Source: Corynespora cassiicola | Taxonomy: Eukaryota > Ascomycota > Dothideomycetes > Pleosporales > Corynesporascaceae | NCBI GenBank assembly: GCA_022059125.1 | Contig: JAEUWY010000004.1 | Location: forward strand, 4,030,001-4,094,000 | Length of the DNA: 64,000 bases | Reading direction: 5' to 3' | Part shown: piece by piece, positions 23,569 to 34,055 of the stretch | How the letters are laid out: the number at the start of each line of letters is the position of its first letter | Position numbering within the stretch: the stretch's first letter is position 1 | The notes under the pieces: model-generated | The model's database searches: none | What the model was told of the DNA's origin: nothing | What the model saw: only the letters and a program-made list of their open reading frames with translations | Translations under genes and position numbers: made by a program

Positions 23569-26500
23569 ATGTCTCGGACGATTACCACGATTGAGGGAAC
23601 AGCGGCGGGCACGCTCGTCCCCACCAAGAGTGGCGACGAAATCTGGACCATCGATGAGCTAATCAAGCGACGCGCATCGGAGTTGCGAGACTCGCCGCTA
23701 CTTGGCTATCCCAAGGAAGGCGTGACAGATTACGAGGACCACTCTGCTGTAGCTGTGGACAGATATGTCGATGCAGCCGCCGAAATATTGCAGCGGCGAG
23801 GCCTTAAGAAAGTGGTAGGTCAAGCGATGGCCGAGGCGAAGCTATGACTGATTAGATTATGCAGGATTCAAACCTGGCCAAAGCCCCCGTTGTTGGCATC
23901 CTATCGCAATCGGGCCTACACTTTGTCATCACCTTGCTGGGTCTCAGCAGATTAGGCTATGCCGCTCTCCTGTTGTCAACGAGGCTTGCGAGCCCAGCAA
24001 TCCTACGCTTGCTTGAGTTGGCAGAATGCAACGCTCTCCTGACAACGTCCGACTTCCATCCCGTCTTGGAAGAGGTGAAGGCCCAACGCGATCTCACCGT
24101 ACTGGAGATGCTGCAGCATGAGGACTACTACGGGATCGATGCACCTGTCTTCAGCCGCGAGTACGACCCTGAGAGGGAGAACCCTAAGAATGCTGTCATC
24201 ATCCACTCATCAGGCTCTACTGGCCTACCAAAGCCCATCTACCTGACCCATCGAAGCTGTATCGCATCCTTTGCCACCAATTTGGACAGAAGAGCGTTGA
24301 TGACACAACCTCTTTTCCATAGTTTTGGATTCTATGAGACCTTTAGGTCGATATACTCCGGGAAGCCCATGTACTACTTCAACTACTCGTTCCCCCTCAC
24401 AAAACAAAACCTTACCGCGACCATCGCACATGTCAAGCCAGACTTGCTGTTCTGCGTGCCCTACGTATTGAAACTTTTAGGAGAGTCTGAAGAAGGTATA
24501 AAGTGTCTTGCGGACATCGATCTCGTCATGTATGGTGGCAGTGCTTGCCCTGATGATCTTGGAGACAAGCTTGTGAACAATGGCGTAAACCTAGTTGCTA
24601 ATTATGGCGCGTAAGTCATCCGCTTCTGTGATTGCTTGATACATTGGCTGACTGAAGGGCAAAGCACGGAAACCGGACGCTTGTCTACGTCTGTTCGACC
24701 AGCTGGCGACAAAGCCTGGAACTACCTTCGAATCCTGCCACAAGTCAAGCCATACGTCTTGATGGATGAGATAGCCCCCGGTATCTATGAATGCGTCGCA
24801 CTCGATGGTCTCAAGTCAAAGAGCACCATCAACTCGGACGATCCCCCACGGTCCTTCCGTACGCGAGATTTGTTCATGCGGCATCCGAACAACCCCGACT
24901 TTTGGAAGTACGTTTCCAGGTTGGATGATAGGCTTACTCTCGTCAATGGCGAAAAGGTCCTCCCAATACCCATCGAAGGTCGAATTCGGCAGGAGAGCCT
25001 CGTCAAGGAATCAGTCGTCTTCGGTGATGGAAAAAGTGTACCTGGTGTCTTGATCGTCAAGGCCGATTCTGCTGCTGACATGTCTGATGAAGACTATTTG
25101 CGTGAAATCTGGCCTGCGGTTGAGGACGCCAACTCACGAGCTGAAAGCTTTTCCCGTATCCCGCGAGAGCTCATCATTGTACTACCTCCAGATGTCTCCT
25201 ACGCCAAAACGGACAAAGGCACTTTCATCCGAGCACAAGTCTATGACAAGTTCAAGGACCAAATCGATGCTTCGTACGCGAACTTCGAAAGCGATACCGG
25301 TGGCTCGCTGGTTCTGCCACTGCCTGAACTCAAAGATTACCTCCTTAAACGCTTCCAGGAACACCTTGGTGTAGATCTGACATCTACGGAGACTGACTTT
25401 TTCGCTTTCGGTATCGACAGTCTTCAATGTATGCAGATGTGGAGCTTGATGAAGAAGGAGCTTGATCTTGGTGGAAGGCAAGCTGAACTCGGCCAGAACA
25501 TTCTCTACGAGACCGGTAACATTGAAAATCTCGCACGCCATCTCCATGGCCTTCGTACCGGCAATGCTGAGGAGGCGAGTGACCACTTTCAAGTGATGAA
25601 CGATTTGATTTCAAAGTACTCATCATTCAACACTTTCCCACAGAAGGAAAGGGAAAATGAGGTCGTGGTAAGTAGTGCGTAGAGATTTTTTAGGCACACT
25701 ACTTACATGAGCAGGTTTTGACCGGTGTGACCGGAGGACTCGGTGCACATCTTCTTGCACAACTGGTCAAGAAGCCAAACGTGGCCACTGTGTGGGCACT
25801 GGTCCGAGCGCCATCCGATCATGCGGCCCTCGAGAGAACTTTGAAGAGTTTGTCTTCTCGCGACCTTCACCTCTCATTCGAGGAAATTCGCAAAGTCATC
25901 GCGGTCCCATCAGATCTTTCCAAGCCGGACTTTGGACTTGGCGCCGCTAGACTTGAAGAGCTGCGATCAACACTTACTTTGGTCATCCACAGTGCTTGGG
26001 CCGTCAACTTCAACATCTCTGTCCAAAGTTTTGAAGATCAGCACATCAAGGCTGTCCAAAACTTTGTCAACTTCTGCCAATCCACAACCCATGGCTCACC
26101 TGGCCGTTTCTATTTCTGCTCTTCTGTGTCATCGACCGGCGGTACACCCCGGCCAGGCATAGTCTCAGAGAGCCCGGTCAAGGATATCTCACACGTTCAG
26201 GGGACTGGCTACGCTCGTTCCAAGTACGTTGCAGAACATATTGTTCGCAATGCGATGAAAGATGCGGGGGCCCAAGCCCGAGTTTTGAGGATCGGACAAT
26301 TGGTCGGTGATAGCAGGGTTGGGGAGTGGAATACTACTGAAGGAATTCCGCTCATGATTCAGACTGCCGTTACGCTGGGTGCACTACCAGCATTGGATGA
26401 GGTAATATCTGCTGGACGTATTGGTCATTCCAACTCGACTAACTGTAGTGGCAGGAAATGACATGGCTTCCAGTTGACTACGCTGCAAGCATCATCATCG

Positions 26501-26910
26501 ATCTATGCGACGTTGAAGCTGCCGAAGCTTCTGCCCCTCGAAAGACTCGATCCTCCGACCCAGACCTCGTTTATCACGTCCTAAACCCCACACGTTTCCA
26601 TTGGACAAAGGATATGTTGCCTGCATTGAAGGCAGCTGGGTTGGAGTTTGAAACATTGCCAACGGATCAATGGATGGAGCGGTTCCGCAACGCGGATCGC
26701 GATCCACAGAAGAACCCTCCGATCAAGCTGCTCGATTGGTTCGAGAGCAAATATGGTCATGGTGCTACAACCGGAAATAAGGGCCCTCTAGTATATCTGA
26801 CAGAGGAGACTGGAAAGGATAGCCCGACTATCAACAAGGTGCCCGATGTCACTGACAAGGAATATATCAGCAAGGTCATCAGCAGGTTGAGGAATCATTG
26901 GAATGTATAA
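23569..26910 (+). CDS. NRPS-like adenylating reductase (A-T-R)
   Basis: Five exons: 23569-23814, 23865-24610, 24665-25667, 25715-26401 and 26455-26910; 1045 residues. An adenylation domain (to about residue 500) has the A3 loop SSGSTGLPKP, A5 YGATETG, the A7-like RTRDLF and A8 LVNGEKVLP. A thiolation domain carries FGIDSLQ with the phosphopantetheine Ser583. The reductase domain from residue 666 opens with VLTGVTGGLGAHLL and has the catalytic Tyr831 and Lys835 in YARSKYVAE. There is no condensation domain, so a single carboxylic acid is activated, loaded and released as an aldehyde or alcohol. Substrate unknown. The last acceptor is ambiguous: TAG at 26448 would add two residues in frame. Confidence 0.94.
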
Positions 26911-27477
26911 AGAATTAACGCATCACTGAGAGTCTTGGTTTGCATTTTATTTGCATAAATTTAGAATAGAAGGCCATGTGTACATCTTCAATGATGGCCG
27001 CTGAACGGAATACAACGCCTTACACCTAGTTTCAAAATAATCCTGTGTGATCGTTCCCTATCACACTGCTGGAGCTTCTCCGAGGAACGGAATTGGTAGA
27101 ATTCGAGCTCGAGCATCATGAGCTCGAGTGGTTAATTATAGCTCTGGCGATCTCAGTTGGTTCTTCTAGCCCCTCATGTTGCGGCTGAATGCGAGATGGA
27201 TACGATCCCAAAATAGAAAAGCGCATGCTTTGGCCAATGAGAGTGCTAGAAGCATTTGAACGCAACAGCACATGCACCGACCTATATCGAGTTATTTTTT
27301 TTCAAGCTGAGAGCTTCTAGCAATACCATGGGGGCCGAAGAGGGTTGATGTTTCGAAAAAGAAAGATAAATAGCATGGGCGCATCTCGCCCGCAAAGGGT
27401 CAATAGGTCTGACACTCAAGAGCCCAAGCAGTCAAGCAACTCTATACAAAGCTTCGTTCTACAACCCATCTAGAACC
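26911..27477. other. Intergenic with direct repeat
   Basis: 567 bp between the A-T-R reductase and the 10-Cys peptide gene. It contains the CTCGAG-bearing direct repeat listed separately; otherwise nothing seen. Confidence 0.4.
27105..27128. repeat. GAGCTCGAG direct repeat
   Basis: Two copies of GAGCTCGAG (27105-27113 and 27120-27128) are separated by CATCAT. Each copy contains a CTCGAG palindrome. It lies about 350 bp upstream of the small secreted protein start and 195 bp downstream of the reductase stop. Confidence 0.6.
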
Positions 27478-27804
27478 ATGAAGACCTTTGGTCTTTTCGT
27501 TCTGTTGGCATGTTCCACCCTGACGACTGGACATCCAGGCCCAGAGCCAGGCTTATCGCCAGCTCACACGGAGAACCCACTTTTTAAGCGCGCAGCATGG
27601 ACCTGCACACCTTCGACGCTTTACAAGTACATTGGCGGTGACTGTGCGAGCAATTGGAGAGGTAGATGCCATGCGAAATGCAAGGAGGTGGGTAAAGACC
27701 AAGGCTGCGAGCCAGGGTCGGAGGCTTCAGTGATTACCAATCCCTGGTGCCTACCCTGGAACAGCATTTGTGGGTGTTGTTGCACAAAGAAGTGGGTTTG
27801 GTGA
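27478..27804 (+). CDS. Secreted 10-cysteine peptide with Kex2-type site
   Basis: A single open frame of 108 residues. It begins MKTFGLFVLLACSTLTTGHP, a signal peptide with cleavage near residue 18-19, then a Pro/Glu/Ser-rich propeptide ending in LFKR, a Kex2-type dibasic site at residues 37-38. The predicted mature part of about 70 residues has ten cysteines, ending in a CGCCC cluster and KKWVW. This prepro design is typical of processed secreted peptides, including defensin-like and effector peptides; I cannot assign a family. A GTGAGT donor-like sequence overlaps the stop, but splicing from it to the nearby AAAAG acceptor would also give TGA, so the protein changes by at most one residue. 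Confidence 0.75.
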   Translation: MKTFGLFVLLACSTLTTGHPGPEPGLSPAHTENPLFKRAAWTCTPSTLYKYIGGDCASNWRGRCHAKCKEVGKDQGCEPGSEASVITNPWCLPWNSICGCCCTKKWVW

Positions 27805-28609
27805 GTTTCCTGATCTACAGGTTTACTATGGTAGTCTAACGGTTGCACGGAAAAGAAGAACAATGGCGGTGCGAATGTGCCTGATTATTCGATGCTGCAA
27901 AATTAGGCAAGCTACCATCGAGAAATTACCTGCGGGTCCATTTTGTCGATTGGAACTCTGTAGTTTCTTTTCATTTGTGATCAGCCAGGGGCGGGTGAGG
28001 ACTTTGTGCACAGAATGACTACAGATTAGCAAGTGGCAATCCAAGAACCATAATTTGGTTTCTCCGGACCTCGTATTCAGGGATAAACTGTTGAGTCATG
28101 TCACCCAATAAAAGGTGCATACGGTGTGGGTTCATTAAAGACTTGGCGGGTGGCCAGCGGCACGCGACCCAGGCCGAAACCCGGATTTCCTATTGACAAA
28201 ACCAATGAAAGGACCGAGTTCATGACTCCACCTCTTTATCCTGACGCACGAAAAGCGTGCTAGTCAAATGGCAACTGTCAGCCTACCGCATGCGTCGTTT
28301 TCCGGACACCACTGTTTGACCGTTGAAATCCTTCACCAAGACGCTAGACACCCGCGCCGTGTTCACGAGGCTCCAGTGCACAATTCTTTTCGCGGGGTCA
28401 TAATGCGGGGAAATAGCGCCGATCTGCGGAAAAATACAAACTCGGGGACGGAGAACACGACATTACTCCGAGGACCGAAGGCGAACAGCTCGCCGCAGAG
28501 GGCTTGATTCTATAAAATAAAGACAGGTAAAGCGACTTGCTAGTTTTACGAGAACCCGGTTTGAGGTCTCGAATCGGTCCCTGCATTTCGAATCCTTGCG
28601 CGGAAAAGT
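27805..28609. other. Intergenic
   Basis: About 800 bp. It includes a possible TATA element at 28511-28520 for the next gene; no gene recognised. Confidence 0.4.
28511..28520 (+). promoter_or_regulatory. Possible TATA box
   Basis: TATAAAATAA lies 99 bp upstream of the ATG at 28610. Sequence and distance fit a TATA element; no expression evidence. Confidence 0.4.
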
Positions 28610-29773
28610 ATGGTGCACCTTTTGGGTCTAGCGAATTTCTTCCTCTTCACCCTTGCAGCGGTACGCGGTGTGCGAGCTTGTCTGACCGATGATGACTGCA
28701 GCCTGAATGGCGTTTGTGACGCCAAAACATCGACATGCACCTGCGATCCGGGATGGGTCTCTTCCGATTGTGGTAAGCTTGACCTTCTTCCCGCTGCAAA
28801 AGGGACGGGATACAACTACACCAATGCGACTATGCCAGACCACTTTAGTACTAGGGGAGGTAACTCATCGTGGGGCGGGCAAATCATTCAGGATCGCAAT
28901 GATAAATCACTCTTCCACCTAGTCATCTCGCAACTATCGCGAGGATGTGGACTCGCTGGATGGAGACCCTTCAGTACCGTTATCCGAGCAGAGTCTAGGA
29001 ACGGGCCAGCCGGGCCTTATGAATGGAAGCAAGAGCTTTTTGGGACGTTCCATCATAATCCAACAACAATATGGAGCCCGGCTGATGAAAAGTATCTCGT
29101 CTACTTTATTGGCAGAGACATGGAAACCCCGGATACGTGCAGATCTATCAAAATGCCCAACAATGTGTCTGTGGCCAGTTCACCTGATTTAAAAGTTTGG
29201 GACGAGCAGACGCTGCTTTTAATCAACAAGACAAACCCAACACCCTGGCCTCTTTGGACCCCAGAAAACCCAACTTCTGAAATGATACTAGGAGTAGAGG
29301 ACAATGTTATACATAAGGCAGACAGCTACATCGGGCCTTACTCTCTCATCAAAAAGCAATCTTGGAATACTTCAGACTACAGCGATCATTGGAGTGAGGA
29401 TCCGTTCCTATGGCGCGACAAGAGAGGTAACTGGCACATACTGGTGCACTGGATGGTTGATATTGCGGAGAGAGGAGAGAAGTTTCCTCGGGTTGGTGGG
29501 CATCTCTTTTCGCGTGAGTTGACAGGGAACTGGACGTGGAAGCTTCAAGAAGTTTACAACACGACCGTACATTTTACTGATGGTTCGCGGACGGACTATC
29601 TACGAAGAGAAAGACCAAAGCTCTTCTTCAGTGATGATGGGGAGATGACCCCACTCTATTTGGTGAATGGAGTCCAGCAATTCAACAGTAGTGGAAGTTA
29701 TACCCTCATTCAACCTATCGGAAACTCAGCTAAGAAGTACGAGAGAGACTTGGGATTTCATGCCGATGAATAA
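28610..29773 (+). CDS. Secreted EGF-like / five-bladed-propeller protein
   Basis: A single exon of 387 residues. Residues 1-23 are a signal peptide (MVHLLGLANFFLFTLAAVRG). Residues 24-54 have six cysteines in EGF spacing (C24, C30, C36, C43, C45, C54), ending CTCDPGWVSSDC. The remaining roughly 330 residues resemble a GH43/GH62-type beta propeller, with blocks such as HHNPTTIW, YLVYFIGRD, WSEDPFLWRDKRGNWHILVH and RERPKLFF. There are about a dozen N-glycosylation sequons. EGF-like modules are rare in fungi. A cell-wall or polysaccharide-binding role is inferred; catalytic acids were not assigned. Confidence 0.85.
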   Translation: MVHLLGLANFFLFTLAAVRGVRACLTDDDCSLNGVCDAKTSTCTCDPGWVSSDCGKLDLLPAAKGTGYNYTNATMPDHFSTRGGNSSWGGQIIQDRNDKSLFHLVISQLSRGCGLAGWRPFSTVIRAESRNGPAGPYEWKQELFGTFHHNPTTIWSPADEKYLVYFIGRDMETPDTCRSIKMPNNVSVASSPDLKVWDEQTLLLINKTNPTPWPLWTPENPTSEMILGVEDNVIHKADSYIGPYSLIKKQSWNTSDYSDHWSEDPFLWRDKRGNWHILVHWMVDIAERGEKFPRVGGHLFSRELTGNWTWKLQEVYNTTVHFTDGSRTDYLRRERPKLFFSDDGEMTPLYLVNGVQQFNSSGSYTLIQPIGNSAKKYERDLGFHADE

Positions 29774-30838
29774 AATAATTATATTTATTTTTCAAGGAGC
29801 TTATAATATTAAACGGTTTACGATTATGATTTCAGTAGCCAAAGAAATCGGTTCCGGTCATAATTAAATCAAGAATGCTGTCTTATACCTTTCGTGTCGC
29901 CATATTTCCCGGTGCCGGCCTTCGAGGCTTGACTTTCAGCCATAATTTTATTTTGCAGGTAACACATTAATGAATTTGAACTGAAATTTTTGTTTGGTGT
30001 ACTTGCATTGATTACAAGGATATCAAATGCGCAGTATCATTTTCGAACAGATATCTTGCAGAATCTATGGAGTTATCAAATTTTCTGCAAATTCGAATAG
30101 CTCAACCGTGACCGTGTGTTATTTGAAACTCGCGCTTCACATATTCTATTGCTTATCCAGGTTTGACTCATAATGTACAGTCTATAAGCTAGTTACGCGT
30201 TTTTAAATTATTAGAGAACTCTAACAGTATAACGACCAAAAACGGTGGTAGCTTTAGCCCCGGTAAAGTTGTGCAGTCCTTTGTCTGATCAATGCTCCCT
30301 TCAAGGAATAAGTAAGTTGAGAGCCTTTTGTCTGGGTATAGACAGTTCCAGAGATCCAGAACTACTGTTAAATTTGTATAGTTTTAGTAGCAAAATCAGA
30401 GAAAGGGTATCGTTTCTAATTGGGGATTCGATGTGTGAGATTTTGTATCTAAACGGGAAAGTCTGTACTCAAGGAGCCGGTTGTACATTTATATTGGCTG
30501 AAATATTTAGCACTGCTTCGTTCATAACCTCAATAGGCTACTTAGAGGTCATTAGTAGGAACTTAGGTGATTACTGCACAATATAAGGCATAAAAGCAGT
30601 GGGTAAATAGTTTGCAACGAGTCGCAAATTGTACTGTAGACTGCGCAGTGCCCTATGTGCTACGCATGTAACGATATTAGAAGACTCATCTCACAATATA
30701 TGTTTAGCGAAATACTCAAAGGCTACAGCTTCTCATCACTTAAATAACACTCTTCTTGATTTGAAACCCTGTGACCATTTCTATTTCACGAGGAAAATCC
30801 CCAACTCAATTTGGGATCCAGGGTATCGGCGAAGAAAT
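29774..30838. other. AT-rich intergenic, 1.07 kb
   Basis: AT-rich, with only short open frames. It could include decayed sequence, but no repeat structure or terminal inverted repeats were seen. It should hold the promoter of the transaldolase-like gene. Confidence 0.4.
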
Positions 30839-32059
30839 ATGGGAGTGTGCCTAAGATGGTTTCAGAAGCTGAACGAAGAGCGTAAGGTCATATATTCGGG
30901 ATCTAGTTTAGGCTGACTCTATCGTAGTGAATATTGATGCAGACTGGATGGATCCAGCTTTCTCCAAGCAAATGAATGACGAGTACGGGGTCAAAGCGAC
31001 TGACATGACGGGTAACACTAAGTGGGTAAATGAGGAAATGTTGAAGTCGGAAAACACAGAGCTCTTCGAGAACTCAGTTCGAGAACTCAAGGACAAAGGC
31101 TGGCTAGCGATTTACAACCGATTTTCCGTCAATTTGGCGAAAATGAATATGGAGAATATCAAGGGTCGCGTCGCATTGCAAGTCAATCCCCATAAGGCAT
31201 ATGATAAGGAGACTATTCTTGGTAATGCGAGAGCATATGCTACGGAGTTTGAGAGAGTGGGGATCCCAAAGACAAGATACTTCATCCAGATTCCGTCGAC
31301 CGGTCCTGCACTGAATGCAGCGAAGATCCTAGAAGGCATCCGTACACTAGGTACCTTTGTTTTCAGCCCAGAACAGGCAATCGCCTGTAGTCAAACAAAG
31401 ATGTTGTACATCAGCCCGTACTTGAATGGTACCATCCCGGAGACCACAAATGATGAGGCATGTCGCTGATGGAAACGAAGAGGTTAGCGCATACAATGAA
31501 CCGGCATTGGGACCCGGTGTAGCCGAAGATCCTGCTACGAAGCATCCCACGTCTGCAACAATCATCAAAATCATAGTCACATACAAGCAGTTTTACGCCG
31601 AGACCGGAGAAGAGCAGCCACTTGTCAAGATTGCCAGGTATCGTATCCCGCGACAAATGCGAATAGATTGAAGCTAAGAAGCGTAGTTTGATCTTTCCAG
31701 AGGAAGGCATGGTCGCAGGCGCGATGGGCTGCCATTCTGCTACCTTCCCGGCCAACTGCATCCGGGACCTGGGAGAAGTTTATTATAATGCATATGATCG
31801 GCCACATGATGGTACCTCGAAGAAAGAAGAATACTATAAGTCCGCAACGGCGATACCGAAACACCTCATGCAACTTGTCGGTGACATTCCATCGTTCGAT
31901 GAATGCAAGGACTACCTCGCTCAAAACGGGGCTCTTCTGGATGCAGCCATAGAGAAAGATTCAAATGTCAAAAGAATGCTCAATGACGCACTGAATCTCT
32001 TCAGGAGCCAGATAGATGAAAGCCGCTTGAAGATCGAGAAGGCAATCGTGACGCTATAG
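30839..32059 (+). CDS. Transaldolase-like protein lacking the catalytic Lys
   Basis: Four exons: 30839-30881, 30928-31428, 31481-31637 and 31687-32059; introns of 46, 52 and 49 nt; 357 residues. The protein follows the fungal transaldolase-family layout: QKLNEELNIDADWMDP, GRVALQVNP, YFIQIPSTGPALNAAKIL, LGTFVFSPEQAIACSQ, YISPYLNE and GAMGCHSATF. At the position of the Schiff-base lysine (usually IKIPxT or IKxAST) it has Gln135 (CAG at 31287-31289). Either it is a pseudoenzyme or it uses other chemistry. It converges on the bHLH gene 13 bp away. The three frame changes are fully explained by introns, so it is not frameshifted. Confidence 0.85.
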
Positions 32060-32072
32060 GCTGATACAGAGC

Positions 32073-33057
32073 CTAGTTCTCATGCCTGGAGTATTTAGAG
32101 GTGGGAATCATGGTTTCATGAGTGTAGATAACTTTCGGCAATAAACGGAATCCATACGGTTGTCCCGGTAATGTGGCATTTGTATCGGTACTGTCTTCGA
32201 TTGCGAACCCGAGGGCTGTTTGTTGAGGCAGATTGCGGTTCGTTTCATTAGCCCCAAGCGATGGAAACTGTGAGGTTTGCATATCCAATTGAGGAAAACA
32301 GGATATATTGATGTCAATGTTACTTTCCATGGAAGCTGAATGGTTGAGGTGGCCGCCATTGAAATCAAGCATAGGGCCGAGCTCAGGTATTGGCAAATCC
32401 GGTGGATAAGTGTCGGCAGATACTCCGATCGCAGTATCCCCTTGTTGATGCGATATTGCAATATTATCATTAGGAACATCCTGCGACTGCTGGTTTTGAG
32501 ATGCGATAGTGCCGGTATGAGACGTGTTGGGCATGTTATCCCTTCGATCAATTTCTTTGCGATCGTCGCTAGAAACTCCCTCCGTTGGATTTTCACCGAA
32601 ACCATTAGGAAACGAGCCATATTGTTCTTTTTTACTATTAAGAAGCCTTTTCAACGATGTTCCCATTGGCGTGGCTTTTCTCGGGATGATGGAGAGTCTA
32701 CTCAACGATCGCCAGTGGTTGACCTCTGTAAGCAAGTCATCGCGTTCGGCTAGGATTCGCCGAAGCTCCTGAGATGCATCGCACCGCAATTGGCGCTGCT
32801 CCTTGTGTCGTTTTATGCTATGTTCTACGATGAGGTGTTTGTTAAGACGTTTCATACTGGCCAAGGAAGGTATCTGTCTTGCAAGGTCCTAATATCGTCA
32901 GCCGTAGTGTTTCGCGCGAATAACAAATCCTTACGATTAGTCCATCATTAAATGCTTCTCTTCGAGACTTCTCAAATAATCGATGAGCTGCGCGATCTTC
33001 AGCCGTCCAGACCCGGATTCGTTTCTTTTTATGCGGATTACTGGTCGAGGATGTCAT
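32073..33057 (-). CDS. bHLH transcription factor
   Basis: Exon 1 is 33057-32935 and exon 2 is 32888-32073, with a 46-nt intron (branch GCTGAC); 312 residues. The basic region has the classic H25-E29-R33 triad (AHRLFEKSRREAFNDGL), which in characterised bHLH proteins specifies CACGTG E-boxes. Helix 1 and loop continue as IDLARQIPSL, and helix 2 as KHLIVEHSIKRHKEQRQLR, followed by a leucine-containing extension. The C-terminal 200 residues are polar, Asn/Gln/Ser-rich and probably activating. It is nuclear by inference (KKKRIR near the N-terminus). It is tail-to-tail with the transaldolase-like gene and divergent from the NmrA-like gene. Confidence 0.88.
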
Positions 33058-34055
33058 AGTGTGGTGGTAGGATAGGCACCTCTTAGAATGTGATTAGACC
33101 CTTCAATCAATCCCCGAAAGGCAAAGTGGACGATGGAATCAAACATATACATGTATACACGAACGCTGGTGTCAAGGGCATAGTGTATGAGGGATGGAGA
33201 CGCATTGAGATGGCAGCCTCGGGGGTCGGCCGGAGATGGCCCGAAATTGATATCGCCGATCGAAACGTCATGATCGAGCCCATCCATCTAATTAACACAG
33301 AGATTTTTACCTCTAAATCAATGGAAATTCTTTCAAATCTTGCGAATGGGAGGTATATAGTTCGACCATGCGTATGAGGTAGGCCCGGTAGTCAGTCACT
33401 TCTGGAAGAGGTAAGGGCCCGAAATAGTCAGAATCTGTTCAGCACGTTCGGAACAATCGGACCAAAAGCAACACTAATAGCATGAGCATACATGTAGGCT
33501 CCAACCTTTGACTTTCGCCATGCTCAGTCGGAGCATTGCATTCTCCCGATCACGTGAGGCAAGAACCCAGTATGAAGGAAACTCAAGCAGACCCAAAAGT
33601 TCGCAGCTCACTAATCACTTGCAAAATCTATGCGTGCCAATTTCCGCTGCGACGTAATCGAAAGCCACACGACACAACACCGCTCCACTACATCCCAAAT
33701 GGCAGCCAGATATGAGCAATACGAAAACAACTTGGTCACCGTCTTTCTATGTCTGCCATCTTTGCGTTGTGCCTACATCCCTTTCAATGGGCCAAGGACT
33801 AGAAGCCTGCGGATGCCCGGAAGATCAGTCTCGGCACTCCATAATTGCTCCGTAGCTGAACGCACCACTGCGGAGTCGGAGTGATTTTCACTGTGCTGTT
33901 CACGCGGATCCCGCGGAAGGCGAAGAGGAAACACACAAGACAGAAATGCATATAATATCTCATGGACTGCTTAGAGGGTACCTTCACCAAGCCTCTACAT
34001 CACAACCGTTCTATTACCACTACATCTTTTAGCGAAGCAGCTGAACGCTTCCCTC
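33058..34055. promoter_or_regulatory. Divergent promoter, bHLH / NmrA-like
   Basis: 998 bp between starts at 33057 and 34056, with a palindromic E-box at its centre. Minor open frames inside (e.g. 33630-33884) are not supported. Confidence 0.5.
33550..33557. promoter_or_regulatory. TCACGTGA E-box
   Basis: A perfect eight-base palindrome, 493 bp from the bHLH start and 499 bp from the NmrA-like start. The adjacent bHLH protein has the residue triad expected to bind CACGTG, so self- and neighbour regulation is a reasonable inference. Confidence 0.5.

Noticed and set aside
29774..30838. RIP-mutated repeat in the AT-rich gap
   Set aside because: It is AT-rich, but without a repeat partner in the window or an obvious skew pattern this cannot be distinguished from ordinary intergenic DNA.
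30927..31686. Apparent frameshifts in the transaldolase-like gene
   Set aside because: Three short introns (30882-30927, 31429-31480, 31638-31686) resolve every frame change and restore conserved blocks, so no mutation is needed.
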